A stretch of 64,000 nucleotides of DNA, from positions 2,542,001-2,606,000 of the forward strand of contig BSBN01001150.1 in NCBI GenBank assembly GCA_027924645.1. Reading direction: 5' to 3'. A model generated the notes under the pieces. The model had not been told where the DNA came from. It made no database searches and worked only from the letters and a program-made list of their open reading frames with translations. Positions 1 to 10,239 of this stretch are shown here, piece after piece (within the stretch, counting starts at the first letter, position 1; each line of letters opens with the position of its first letter). The DNA is from Cunninghamia lanceolata (Eukaryota; Streptophyta; Pinopsida; Cupressales; Cupressaceae). The position numbers and the translations under genes were made by a program.

Positions 1-628
1 TCCTGAAGGCACAAATGAATCCTCTGAATGAAGACTCCGATGACCCATTCCTGATGCAATCTTTCATACACGAGGAAAGGCGAATCTGCAAAGGTTTTCG
101 TCTCTACAAATCGATCTTAGAAACCAAAGAGCCAAGCTCAAACCCTAGGCACGGGTAAAACTCACTATGAGAGCCATATCTCATAAACCAAGCATAAACA
201 AATAAAGTTATCTTTTGCTCTTTTATTTCCTCCAAGCCTCAACGCCCAAGAAGTGAGAGGGAAATTACTTTATTTTGCATTTTAAAATATTGTTTTTGAG
301 TACCATGGGCGCTCATCCCTAGAGGGGCCACTTTTTAAGTTACAACTTAAAGTTTATAAAGTGACCTTATAACATAACTTTATATTATGTCGATCACATA
401 AATATGAATTAAATCTTTAATTTAATTCATTTCGCACCAAATGAAGTTTCTAGTAGTATCGAGATCATAAATTCTCAGGCCCTGTGCATCCCTATCAGCC
501 CTACTAAAAATAGAAACCCTAGCTCTCGACACTGAAATGACTCCCTACACACAACTATTAGCATACGGAAGTCGATTATAGGCTAATCCCAAACCTCTGA
601 TATAGTGAGCTAGATGGGGGACATTACA
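1..628 (-). mobile_element. 3' LTR (partial) of Ty3/gypsy chromovirus
   Basis: This stretch is a direct repeat of 6502-7148 and ends with the same acattaca, so on the element's strand the LTR starts TGTAATGT. Its outer part lies beyond the window edge. It differs from the right-hand copy by scattered substitutions, several at CpG sites, and lacks a 19-bp segment present there near 7036-7054. It lies directly next to a polypurine tract, as a 3' LTR should. Confidence 0.9.
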
Positions 629-642
629 GTCCACCCTCCCTA
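629..642 (-). other. Polypurine tract of the gypsy element
   Basis: On the minus strand the bases just before the LTR start read AGGGAGGGTGGAC, followed at once by TGTAATGT. A purine run abutting the 3' LTR is where plus-strand DNA synthesis is primed, and it fixes both the LTR boundary and the element's orientation. Confidence 0.8.
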
Positions 643-1008
643 AGATTGTTTGTCCTCAAGCAACCTCAACTCTGGATGCTGCAATATCTGCTCACTCTCC
701 CATGTGGCATCCTCAACTGGCAGATTCTTCTACTTAACCAAGTACTCTCTGATAACCCGTTTCCTCAAATGTTCCTGGGTGTCAATGATAGCTTCGGATA
801 CTAGGATCAACTTACCCTCCTCGTCCAATGGTGGAAGCTCTACAGAAGGAACTATGTTGTGGCCAAGAGCTTTCTTCAGCCTGGAAACATGGAACACATT
901 ATGTACTCTGTTGTCTGATGGAAGCTCAAGCTCATAAGCCACCTCACCCACTCGTCTAACAATCCTGAAAGGACCATAAAACCTAGGTTTTAACTTTTTC
1001 TGCTCCAC
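640..1008 (-). pseudogene. Integrase C-terminus plus chromodomain, broken
   Basis: The frame reads a gypsy integrase C-terminal segment (KLKPRFYGPFRIVRRVGEVA, then NVFHVSRLKKALG) followed by a chromodomain (SEAIIDTQEHLRKRVIREYL, then LPVEDATWES). Chromodomains of this kind direct integration by binding modified histones and define plant chromoviruses. An in-frame TAG at 730-732 falls where chromodomains normally have the aromatic Trp of the LVKW motif. Past that stop the frame stays open to a natural TAG at 640-642, directly beside the polypurine tract. The position and order of the domains fit the 3' end of pol. Confidence 0.85.
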
Positions 1009-1195
1009 TCTTCTTGAGAGTGGACTGCCTGTAGGGTTGGAGCCTCAAATACACCATGTCTCCAACCTCAAAACTCCTCTCCACTTGGTGTTGATCAGCA
1101 TACAACTTCTGCTGATTCTAGGCCTGCTGTATATTCTCCTTAAGCTCTCTAAGAATGTCCTAGCTATCCTGCAAAAGATCCTTAGCTTTAGGCAC

Positions 1196-2109
1196 TCAAC
1201 TGTCACCAAGCAAGAGGTCTGTGAAGAATGGGGCATCATAACCATATAGTGCCATGAAAGGAGTCATCTGAATAGACATGTGATGTGTAGTATTGTAGCA
1301 GTACTCCCCTAGGTGCAACCATCTAATCCAGGGCTTCTGCTGCCCCGACACATAATTATGCAGATACCCCTCTAACCATTTATTTACCACCTCTGTTTGT
1401 CCATCAATCTGCGGGTGGTAGCTAGTGCTAGGAGTTAACTCTGTACCACACAACCTGAACAACTCCTGTCAAAATATACTCAGGAACCTACTGTCCCTGT
1501 CACTGACTATGCTCCTGGGTACCCCATGTAACCTGAATATCTCCCTAAAAAATAGATCAGCCACTTGAGCAGCTGTATAGGTTGCTGAAATAGCAAAAAA
1601 AGTGCAAATTTGGTGAGTCTATCAACCACCACATAGATGCAGTCCTTACCCTGTACCTTCGGCAACCCTATAATGAAATCCATGGAGATACATTCCCATT
1701 TCTAATCGGGAATGGGTAATGGTTGTAGTAGTCCCGCTGGAAAGGTATGCTCATGCTTATTCTATTGGCAAATGGGACACTCACGAACATACTTCTGCAC
1801 TTTGTCCTTTAGTCCTTTCCATGTAAACCTCTCCCGAATCTGTTTGTATGTCTTAAAGAATCCAGGATGGCCAGCCATTGGTGTGTCATGGAAAATTTTG
1901 ATAATCTTCTGCTTAAACTATGAATTGGGCACCAAGTATATCTTGTCTTTGTACATAATCAAATCACTCACCACAGAATACTTATCGTCTCTGACTGTGC
2001 CCTCTATGACTCCCGCAGCCCAAGAGTCCTTAACATACTCTGCCATCATCTCTTCTTTCCAATCAGCAGAGATCTCCCCTACCAAACACAAGTGAGGTCG
2101 TTTGGACAA
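1196..2109 (-). pseudogene. Gypsy integrase, broken
   Basis: Fragments in several frames give an integrase in order. There is an N-terminal zinc-binding part (HDTPMAGHPG, then a CPIC-type pair near 1790), then a core with the MDFI.GLPK motif near 1660-1690. The last part, 1196-1462, contains the HPQ.DGQTE segment carrying the final acidic catalytic residue. Stops and frameshifts separate the pieces, so no functional enzyme can be made. It lies between RNase H and the chromodomain, the standard Ty3/gypsy order. Confidence 0.85.
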
Positions 2110-2252
2110 AGCATCTGCAACTACATTTTTCTTCCCCTTGACATACTCTATGTCAAAATCATAAGCCTACAACCTGCCAACCCACTTTTGTTGTCTATCA
2201 TTCAAGTCTTTCTAGCTCATGAAGTATTTGATGCTGTTATGATTTGTCCTGA

Positions 2253-3619
2253 TTATAAATCTACCCCAACCAGATACTGCCTGAATTTGGCCAATGCATG
2301 CATAATGGCCAACATCTCTCGGTCATATACCGAGTAGCTCCTCTCCACACCCCGAAGTTTTCGGCTCTCAAAAGCTATCGGGTGCTTCTCCTGCATAAGC
2401 ACAACCTTAATCCCCTCTCTAGAAGCATCACACTGTAACTCAAACGGTTTAGCAAAGTCCGAGATTGCTAAAACCGAGCATGTAGACATCAGGTGCTTGA
2501 ACTTGTCGAAGCACTGCTGGGCTGTGTTACTCCATTCAAAGGCTCCCTTCTTCGTCAGATCAGTCAATGGTGTTGCTATCTGTGAGAACCCCTTAACAAA
2601 CCGTCTGTAAAACCCACAAAGCCCAAAAAACTCAAGCTGCGTGAGGTTTGTGGGTGGAGGCCAATCAATTATTGCCTTAATTTTCTCTGGATCCACTCTA
2701 ACTCCTCCTGCACTGATAATGTGGCCAAGGCAAAGCAACTCTGACATACCAAAATCACACTTAGATTCCTTGGCATAGAGTGAATTACTCTCCAAGATGC
2801 TCAGAACCTCCTCCAGATGTCTCAAGTGGTCCTCCAAGTCCTGCTGTATATCAGAATATCATCAAAGAAAATCAAAACAAATTTCCTGAGCTACTGTCTC
2901 AAAATTTGATTCATACAACTCTGGAAAGTAGCAGGTGCATTAATCAAACCAAAAGGCATGACTAAAAACTCAAAATGTCCATAGTGGCATCTAAAAGCAG
3001 TCTTCTCAATGTCCTCTGCCCGCATCCTGATCTGATGGTATCCATATCTCAAATCAATCTTAGAAAAGTAACAGACACCATGTAGCTCATCTATCAACTC
3101 ATCTATCCTAGGAATTGGATACCTATTTTTTATAGTTTTCTTGTTTAAGGCCATGTAATCAATACACATTTTGATTGTCCCATCATTCTTCTTGACCAAT
3201 ACAACTACAGAAGCAAATGGTCTTTTGCTAGGCCTAATATGTCCCATCTCCAGAAGCTCCTTAATGGTTTTCTCAATCTCATCCTTAAGCCTCTTTGGAT
3301 GGCGGTATGGTGTGATCATGATGGGCTTAGTCCCATCCTCCAACTCGATGACGTGCTCTATGCCTCTATCAAGAGGCACTCCAGGTGGCATATCCGCAAA
3401 CACCTTACTGTGCTTGGTTAGCAACTTCTGAATATTAGGATGATAGCTATCCTTCTGTCGTGGTGGGGATACTAGCATAATAAGGCACTCTGCTGCCCAC
3501 TCAACCTGATCGTGTCTCAAGAGCCTCTCCATTCTCTTCAGTGACACAACTCGAGCTCCACCATCTGAGATACCTCTAAGGCATATTTTCCTTCCATTAT
3601 ACTCAAATCTCATCTCCAT
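2253..3619 (-). pseudogene. Gypsy reverse transcriptase and RNase H, broken
   Basis: The 3619-2891 part carries RT motifs including [50 protein letters not shown] and [17 protein letters not shown] near 2891 interrupts it. The frame then continues through FFDDILIYSRTW, whose catalytic FFDD codons lie at 2858-2869. A single-base frameshift near 2838 leads into 2837-2253, which has the RT thumb and connection plus RNase H start (QCDAS, KLRGVERSYSVYDREMLAI). The usual YRALN segment reads YMALN. The enzyme would copy retrotransposon RNA into DNA in cytoplasmic particles. It is inactivated here. Confidence 0.92.
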
Positions 3620-3960
3620 TTTTTTTTAGATTTATGGTGAACTCCTCCAACTGGCTCATCCAATGCATGCCAAGTACTACATCTATTTCCCCTATACCGA
3701 CCACATAGAAGTCATCAACTAGCTCATAGTCACCCATGATGATTTTTAGTCCTGATATCTTCCTAGTGCAATGCATTTTGAATCCGTCGGCCACCATCAC
3801 TTTAAAGCCTTCGAATTCTTCTATTTTCAGCCCCCTGCGAGCAACTAAACCCTCATCAATAAAGTTATGAGTGGCTCCCGTATCAATAAGGGTGATAATA
3901 CGCTGTCCACCTAGTACACCCCGTACCCTGAAAGAGCCAACTTTCTAAAAACTCGACAAC
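3603..3960 (-). pseudogene. Gypsy aspartic protease, shifted relative to RT
   Basis: The minus strand reads IITLIDTGATHNFID, a retropepsin active site whose DTGA codons lie at 3873-3884. It is followed by the hydrophobic stretch DVVLGMHWMSQL typical of plant gypsy proteases. The protease frame ends near 3603 at an A-run (plus-strand T-run at 3620-3627), and RT resumes in another frame just beyond. This suggests homopolymer slippage broke a continuous protease-RT frame. Confidence 0.85.
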
Positions 3961-5660
3961 TGGGCAATAACACCACCACTATCAATACTGTGATGTGAAG
4001 CTCTCTCATCACCATTGTCACTGTGCTTTGAATGCTGATCTGACTTTGTATCTAATCCCCTTGAATGTGACTCCTCAGCTGAATAGTACTCAATCAGTTT
4101 GGCCTTCGCCTTATGTGAGCACCTATGCGAAGGATCCCATGGTTCTTTGCAATGAAAACACAACTTCTTCCTTCTATACTCATTCAACTGTTCATCTGTT
4201 AACCTGTTGGATCTATCCTTGTGTTGATCAACATCTCTGTGAAATGGTTTCCTTTCCTTCTCCCTGTCCCTCCTGTGAGAAAATCCCTTAGACTGGAATT
4301 TACTCCTCCACACTGACGACTCCATATCTCGGGCCTTTTTCATGGCCTCCTGGAGTGTAGCAGGGTCAAAACCCTTAACCCAACCACAAAGTGGGTCTGA
4401 CAATCCATCAATGAAGAGAATCACTAGTCTACGCTCAGACAAATCTGGGATGATAACTGATAGGTCCTGAAACTCAAAGATATAGGAGTCTAACGATCCA
4501 CTCTGCTTAAGTTGTGCTAACTCCTTAAATTGAAGTTCCGGATCCTTCTTGTCAAACCTATCGATCAGATGGGCTGTAAACTCCACATATTAAGTGATCT
4601 GATCATGCCCCAAAGTAGCCTTCCCATTACTCCACCACTTGTGTGCCACTCCCTCCAAATGTCATGCAGCATAAGTGATGGCATCCTCCTCAGGCATAGG
4701 ACTGATCTGCAGGTAACTATCCGACTTCTGCACCCAAGCCCTAGCAGTGGTCTTTCCTGAGCCATCAAAATAGGGAAGTGTCATTTTGCTTACTTTTTTC
4801 TATAGTTCTTGGTTCTGAGGTCTTCCTCCCCTGCGTGGCCTATTCCTCAACCTGATGTCTAAATACTCTGCGAAAGTCATCTCGGCTCTAAATTCTGCAC
4901 GAAAGGCCCTCCAGTCCCTCAGAATCTCATCCTGGAATTCTGCTTGTGTGGGATCCTGTTCACAAACGTGGTTCCTAGGAGCAAATATATGGATGTCAGG
5001 TCGGTCTCCTACTGTAAGCTGTGAAGCCCTCCTATGAGTCACTGAGGCCTCATCCTCATCATCTCTAAACCTGTGTCTCTCACCCTGGTTCCTCTCTCCG
5101 TTATTCCTGTCTCCTTGGTTCCTGTCGCCATTATGTCTATCACCCACATTATGCCTGTTCCTGTCTCCCTCATTGTTCCTGTTCCTGTCGCCATCATTAT
5201 TTCTAAGTCTATCACCGTCATTGTTTCTGTTTCTGTCACCATTGTACCTATTCCTGTCACGATGATTATCTCTGTTATTCATTCCATCTCTCAGCTGCAC
5301 GAGGACATGTGCTATCTCTGCCTGTGAGTCCCTCAACTCCTGTCGGGAATCCCTCAATTCTCTCTCTAAAGCCACTGAGCTCCTAGTGAGCACATTCAAG
5401 ATCTCTTGTAAACTAGGCTCCTCAACTTCCCTGTCACCCATTTCTTCTATATGTTCTGTAACTAGTGGTAACTCTCCTGAGAATGGGTCCGTGCATGAAA
5501 CTAAGGAATCTTCGTCAGTAGCTGTAACCACTATCTCTTCCTCAAATGGATCAACTATAGGTACTAGTCGCTTAGGTTCTACTAACTGTGGTATTTCTCT
5601 TTCTTGTGTTCTTTGCCTTGCCCTGGTATTTCTAAAAGGATATCTGTCTGTCGGTCGCAT
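3945..5660 (-). pseudogene. Gypsy gag (capsid/nucleocapsid), broken
   Basis: The N-terminal part (5660-4800) is acidic and contains a striking Asn/Arg/Asp/Gly repeat, then a capsid start. Around 4590-4790 the frame reads LPYFDGSGK and AWVQKSDSYLQISPMPEEDA, a typical retrotransposon gag motif, interrupted by stops. The last part (4586-3945) ends in a nucleocapsid zinc knuckle, CFHCKEPWDPSHRC. Gag forms the particle that packages element RNA. The pieces are separated by stops at the joints near 4800 and 4590. Confidence 0.85.
5066..5282 (-). repeat. Low-complexity Asn-Arg-Asp-Gly tandem repeat in gag
   Basis: About 20 to 24-nt units encode variants of RNNDGDRNRNN over roughly 70 codons of gag. 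The repeat opens long reading frames on both strands that are probably meaningless. It may be a basic, disordered RNA-binding region or only slippage expansion. Confidence 0.75.
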
Positions 5661-5714
5661 GTCTCATTTTTTAACTGTATGCCATATTGACCCCACAGGA
5701 TGGCAAGATTTTCA

Positions 5715-5726
5715 GCTCTGATACCA
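5715..5726 (-). other. Primer binding site, initiator Met tRNA type
   Basis: The plus strand gctctgatacca is TGGTATCAGAGC on the element's strand, complementary to the 3' end of initiator Met tRNA. It sits one base from the inferred LTR edge and marks the right LTR as the 5' LTR. Confidence 0.9.
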
Positions 5727-5727
5727 C

Positions 5728-7148
5728 TATAGCATACAACCCTCTATATATGTTTTCCCTTGACTGAATTTTTTGTGTTTTTTGCCGGTTTGAGGTTTAG
5801 GTTTTCATTGCATGTTTTTGCATGTAGGATTTTTGCAATAATATAATAGAAAATGCAACATATAAAGAAAACCCAGAAAAACTAGAATAGATATCAACAA
5901 AATAACACCAACCCAGATTGTATTTAACCAAAATATGAATTATGAGTACATACCCATATCACCGTTTACAACTTCATCCGGATGCTATAGCCGGACCAGC
6001 AAGTATGCCACAATGAAATGCACACAACTCCGTGAGATGGAAAGATATAGCAATGCAACTACAGAGGACTGATCTGCAGTCCCTAGATGCCCAAGACTAG
6101 ATAGATAATGGCCACTAAATTTGCTGTTTTGAATGTTTACACTCCCACACCCCAGCTGCAGGTGTACGGCCTCCTTGGGAACCTTATATCAGCTTGCAAC
6201 CACTGAAAAACTCTATGAAATAATGCTGTTTTGGTCTGCACTAGATACCTCAGCCTAGGCGACCAGAATGAAGTGAAAAAGAACTCACAAACCACCCAAA
6301 ACTTCCTCTTATTTTGCAGTACGACTGGCTGGTACAGGTACGGCCAGCAAGTAGATAGTAGGCCAGCAAATGTAAATGATTTCACCCTCAAATCTGTCTC
6401 ACAGTCCAACAAATCTGCTCAAAAGTATCTCATTCAACTCTGCAAATCATGAACTCCAAAGAAGATAGTCACTCCATGCTCTAATCAACTCAAAATGCAT
6501 TTCCTTAAGACACAAATGAATCCTCTGAATGAAGACTCCGATGACCCCTTCCTGATGCAATCTTTCATACACGAGGAAAGGCAAATCTGCAAAGGTTTTT
6601 GTCTCTGCAAATCGATCTTAGAAACCAAAGAGCCAAGCTCAAACCCTAGGCACAGGCAAAACTCACTATGAGAGCCAAATATCATAAACCAAGCATAAAC
6701 AAATAAAGTTCTCTTTTGCTCTTTTATTTCCTCCAAGCCTCAATGCCCAAGAAGTGAGAGGGAAATTACTTTATTTTGCATTTTAAAATATTGTTTTCGA
6801 GTACCATGGGCGCTCATCCCTAGAGGGGCCACTTTTTAAGTTACAACTTAAAGTTTATAAAGTGACCTTATAACATAACTTTATATTATGTCGATCTCAT
6901 AAATATGAATTAAATCTTTAATTTAATTCATTTCGCACCAAATGAGGTTTCTAGTAGTATCTAGATCATAAATTCTCAAGCCCTGTCCATCCCTACCGGC
7001 CCTGCTAAAAATAGAAACCCTGGCTCTCGACTTAATAAAAATAGTAAGTCACTGAAATGACTCCCTACACACAACTATTAGCCTACGGAAGTCGATTATA
7101 GGCTAATCCCAAACCTCTAATGTAGTGAGCTAGAGGGGGGACATTACA
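5728..7148 (-). mobile_element. 5' LTR of the gypsy chromovirus
   Basis: The LTR of about 1.42 kb is bounded inside by the primer binding site and outside by acattaca at 7141-7148. The outer 647 bases match 1-628. The inner end is placed by the primer site, not by a perfect TG/CA terminus, so it may be off by a few bases. Compared with the left copy, several CG dinucleotides here have become CA or TG. No target duplication can be checked because the left end is outside the window. Confidence 0.85.
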
Positions 7149-7408
7149 GGAACTTAAAAAAATTGCTTAAATTTCATTAGAAACACATTCTTTTTGCAAA
7201 ATTCAATGACAAGATGAATCCAATGAGTCCATAAATGAGTACAAAAGTGTTTTCTATTAAATTTGATTGACTTTAATGCAAATTGATTACAAAATCGCAT
7301 TCTCATGTGGAATCCTAATGGCTGAAAGCTTGATAGTCTGATACAAATTACAATAGATAGCTAAAAATAAAAATAGTAAAACTAGAAGTAAATACTAAAT
7401 ACAACATT
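7149..7408. other. AT-rich flank with no recognised feature
   Basis: Sequence right of the gypsy LTR. I see no coding signal, structured repeat or transposon end here. Confidence 0.5.
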
Positions 7409-7798
7409 TTACACCTTCCTCTTCCCTAATTTAGTCAGAGCTAGGGAAGAGATAGATGCTCTAGTCCTACAAGTACGTGGTGCCAGTGGCTCCTCGATTT
7501 GCATGGAAGGTTGTCGCTGAGGCTCGACCACCATCCTGGAAATATCTGGCTCTAGCATTGGCTCCTCATCATCCTCATGAATGTCCTCCAACCCTACATC
7601 TCCTGTTGCACCCACATCCTCCATTGCATGTATCTCGAAATCAAGAATCTCGTCCACGGTAAGCAATGGAGGCTGCTCATCCCGCCCTATCCAATCTTTG
7701 TAAGGATCTATCTCATCCAAATCAATAAGATCCAGTGATTTGTCCTCTACTCTTTTTGTGCGCAACCGATGTATCATATTGGGATTCCTATTTTCCAT
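7409..7798 (-). pseudogene. hAT transposase C-terminal tail fragment
   Basis: A 129-codon frame begins with IHRLRTKRVEDKSLDLIDL, followed by DEIDPYKDWIGRDEQPPLL. It resembles the region just after the hAT dimerisation domain, where plant transposases read 'R.KR...D.IDLD.I....DWI...EPLL'. An acidic low-complexity end follows. The catalytic part is not found upstream at 7800 and beyond, so this is an isolated terminal exon or fragment. It lies opposite in strand to the hAT relic starting at 8305, so it belongs to a different copy. The family call is from memory of the motif. Confidence 0.55.
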
Positions 7799-7869
7799 GC
7801 CTCAGAATTGCAAAATCATGTCAAATTCCACAACATTTTACTAAGGGGTCCTTGTTCTTTCACCATGAT

Positions 7870-8090
7870 GCATGTTCCTAAAACCCTGAATTTGGCTAAG
7901 CCTGAAACCCTGAAACCCTGAAAAATTGGTTAAGTCTAAAATCTGATGGATCCTCCAAAATCTAGAATTTACATGTTAAATCCCATGGATCCGAAACCTA
8001 TCTCAAACATCTTGACAATATATTTCAAAATATTTCAAGTATAAGAAATTCAATATACAAACTTGTACTTAAATATATTCTGGGCGAGTT
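7870..8090. repeat. Dispersed repeat shared (inverted) with 44890-45080
   Basis: About 200 bp here match the reverse complement of 44890-45080, including a long common run around the words catgttaaatcccatggatc and cctatctcaaacatc. The copy at 44.9 kb ends in a strong hairpin. Here the corresponding part is degenerate. It also contains two adjacent copies of gaaaccctgaaaccctgaa-like sequence. Confidence 0.75.
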
Positions 8091-8094
8091 GTTT

Positions 8095-8225
8095 GCTCAG
8101 ACTCACCGAGTTTTCGGCAAAGACTCCCCTAAAAAACTCGGTGAGTAAAAGTCGAAAAAACTCGTTTTCAAAAAAACTCGCAGTTTTTTTGAGACTCGCC
8201 AAGTTTTCAGCGAGTCTAACAATTA
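8095..8225. repeat. Cluster of ACTCG/CGAGT motifs, possible hAT subterminal region
   Basis: Short direct and inverted copies of ACTCGCCGAGT-like words occur every 10 to 25 bases (actcaccgagttttcgg, aactcggtgagt, gactcgccaagtttt, cagcgagtc). Repeated short motifs near element ends are typical of hAT transposase binding regions, and hAT coding debris lies on both sides. No terminal inverted repeat could be fixed. Confidence 0.5.
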
Positions 8226-8304
8226 TGGCAATTAAAGCACTCACTTCCCACCTTTGTATGTCTTATCAAACTAGTTCGGGTTACAAGAGGCCTACTCTTG
8301 AGAC

Positions 8305-9120
8305 ATGGTCCCTAAATTTACCTACCTTGCCATTTCAAATGGCAGTCAAAGCACATATAAATACGCTAGATACTATCTAGTTTTCAAAAATGATCAAACA
8401 ATGAAAACCCATTTCATAGGCGAAGAGAGTACATACTTGTTCAATTTGCTCAAACTCTCCAATGTGTTACATCCACATCATTGCCTTCCACATAGAAGGA
8501 AGACAAATTCTTGCATATATAAAGACCAAGAGGAAGCAAAAAATGTGGCCAATAAAATTATAAATGTTCATCAAAAACTCATCCTTGGCAAAGAAAGGAT
8601 CCCACCAACAATCCTCAGGGCCATCCTAGAGTACTCCACTAATGGTCGCCACACATCCATTTCTTGCAATATTGTCTTCAAAAGAACAGAGGATGCAGAC
8701 CCATTAGAAAGGGCATTTCAAAATGAGGTGACAACCAAAGCGGATGAGCTCGTTGCACATTGTATCTATACTAGTGGACTTCCTTTCAACCTAGTTGGGC
8801 GCCACACATCCATTTCATGCAATATTGTCTTCAAAAAAACAAAGGATGCAGACCCATTAGAAAGGGCATTTTTCAAAATGAGGTGACAACCAATGTGGAT
8901 GAGCTCGTTGCACATTGTATCTATATTAGTGGACTTCCTTTCAACCTAGTAAGATTACCCTTTGAACAAGAAATGTTGAGGGGGATGAATGAGGCCCCTA
9001 AAATGTATATAAGTCGTGGCCATGAAAAGGTATGAACCACCTCATTGGCCAAAAAATAAAAAATTTAGATACTTCATTGGAACCAATTAGGGATCAATGG
9101 GCCAAAATGAGCAATGTGTC
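8305..9120 (+). pseudogene. hAT transposase relic, N-terminal part (copy 1)
   Basis: From about 8690 the translation aligns with the better hAT copy at 34.1-34.4 kb: DPLERAFQNE against GPLETSFQNE, then CIYTSGLPFNLVRLPFEQEM against CIYANGLSFKVVRSPYWKEM. The nucleotide match runs on past stops to about 9120. There the sequence is interrupted, and it resumes at 12344. The upstream portion (8305-8640) is open but not recognised. A 153-bp tandem duplication and a 2-bp insertion wreck the frame. Confidence 0.75.
8644..8951 (+). repeat. Tandem duplication inside the hAT relic
   Basis: Copy 1 (8644-8796, 153 bp) and copy 2 (8797-8951, 155 bp) are nearly identical. Each codes for the segment from GRHTSISCNIVFK to LPFNLV. 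Copy 2 has two extra T in a T-run, shifting the frame. The unit of 51 codons would keep frame without that indel. Confidence 0.9.
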
Positions 9121-9211
9121 TCCGAGTTTCTAGTACGAGGGGATGCATTTGCAGGGACAGCAATTTTTTTCAAAAATTTTGGGGATGGCAAGTAGAGAGC
9201 AAGGGGACAAC

Positions 9212-9231
9212 TATATGTATATGTATATATA

Positions 9232-9266
<35 letters not shown>

Positions 9267-9284
9267 ATATGTGTGTGTGTGTGT
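9212..9284. repeat. TA/TATG/TG microsatellite
   Basis: Alternating purine-pyrimidine tract: TATATG units, a TA run and a terminal (GT)n. Confidence 0.95.
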
Positions 9285-9963
9285 TAGAAACTTAGATATT
9301 GAAGCTTGCTATCACCAAAGTTCATTCGAGATTCCAAACCATTGAATGCATAACATAATCTATTATACCTATAAAATTTAAACCTAGAATAATTTAATAT
9401 TAAATTAATATAAATTTTACAAGCTTTAAAAAATGAGAATAATAATGACTCTTGTTAAATGGAATCACAATAGTCTCATCCTAAATAGGCACGCAAGATT
9501 ATGAATCGAATAAACAATATGTGCCTATTGATCGCCGCCCACTAGAGAGGCACAAAAAAGATAACATTTTAAATATTTGAGGAGGTTTTCGAAACTGCAT
9601 TTTACTGCAAATGGCCTATCTCTATTTAGTGGACCATCTACCCACTGTAATGTATTGCATGGCAATACCCCGAACTCCTGCTTGGCGACCGACCCTCTGT
9701 TCTCCTTCAATAGGCAATAAAATCATGCGAGTGAACAAAACAAGGGTTAATGTCCATCGTTCTCAACAATATGCTCTACAAATTCTTCTACTTATCTATT
9801 GTTCTTTGCATTTTGAACATTAACCCCTAAGTCACAAGGTTCGTGTTCATATTCAAGTTCGGCAAGAAAAAAAATTCGAATCAAATTCATCAATGACAAA
9901 ATTTGAGGATAAAATTCGTGATTGAATTCGAATTATTATGATAAGATTAAAATATCACATATG

Positions 9964-10239
9964 GCCGATGAGGGCATCGTTCGGTGGTTAAGTCGCTCGG
10001 TTGTAGTGGTGGCCACCAAAGTTCAAACCCCCGCTGGGCCAATGAGCTCGCAGGCTTTACGCCTTCGTTGGGCCAACGAGCTCACGGGTTTGAAGTGTTC
10101 TTGCTAGGGAATGAGGTCCCCCGTGTTGTGGCCTCACCGGTTCATTGCTCCAGGCAAAAGCATTCGAGTTGAGCCGAAGGGCGTGTCGCACCAGCGTCGC
10201 CGGTCACATTAAAAAGTTTACCAGGCGCATAAAAAAAAA
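9964..10239 (+). mobile_element. tRNA-derived SINE with A-tail
   Basis: The head has a pol III A-box-like ggtggttaagtcgc near 9983 and a B-box gttcaaaccccc at 10020-10032, spaced as in a tRNA gene. The body has an internal duplication (gggccaatgagctcgcagg against gggccaacgagctcacggg, 10037-10088). It ends at A9 (10231-10239). Internal promoter, tRNA-like head and A-tail together define a SINE. Target duplications were not found. Confidence 0.7.

Noticed and set aside
5039..5327. Overlapping open frames on both strands at the gag repeat (73 and 84 codons)
   Set aside because: They are by-products of the tandem repeat in gag.
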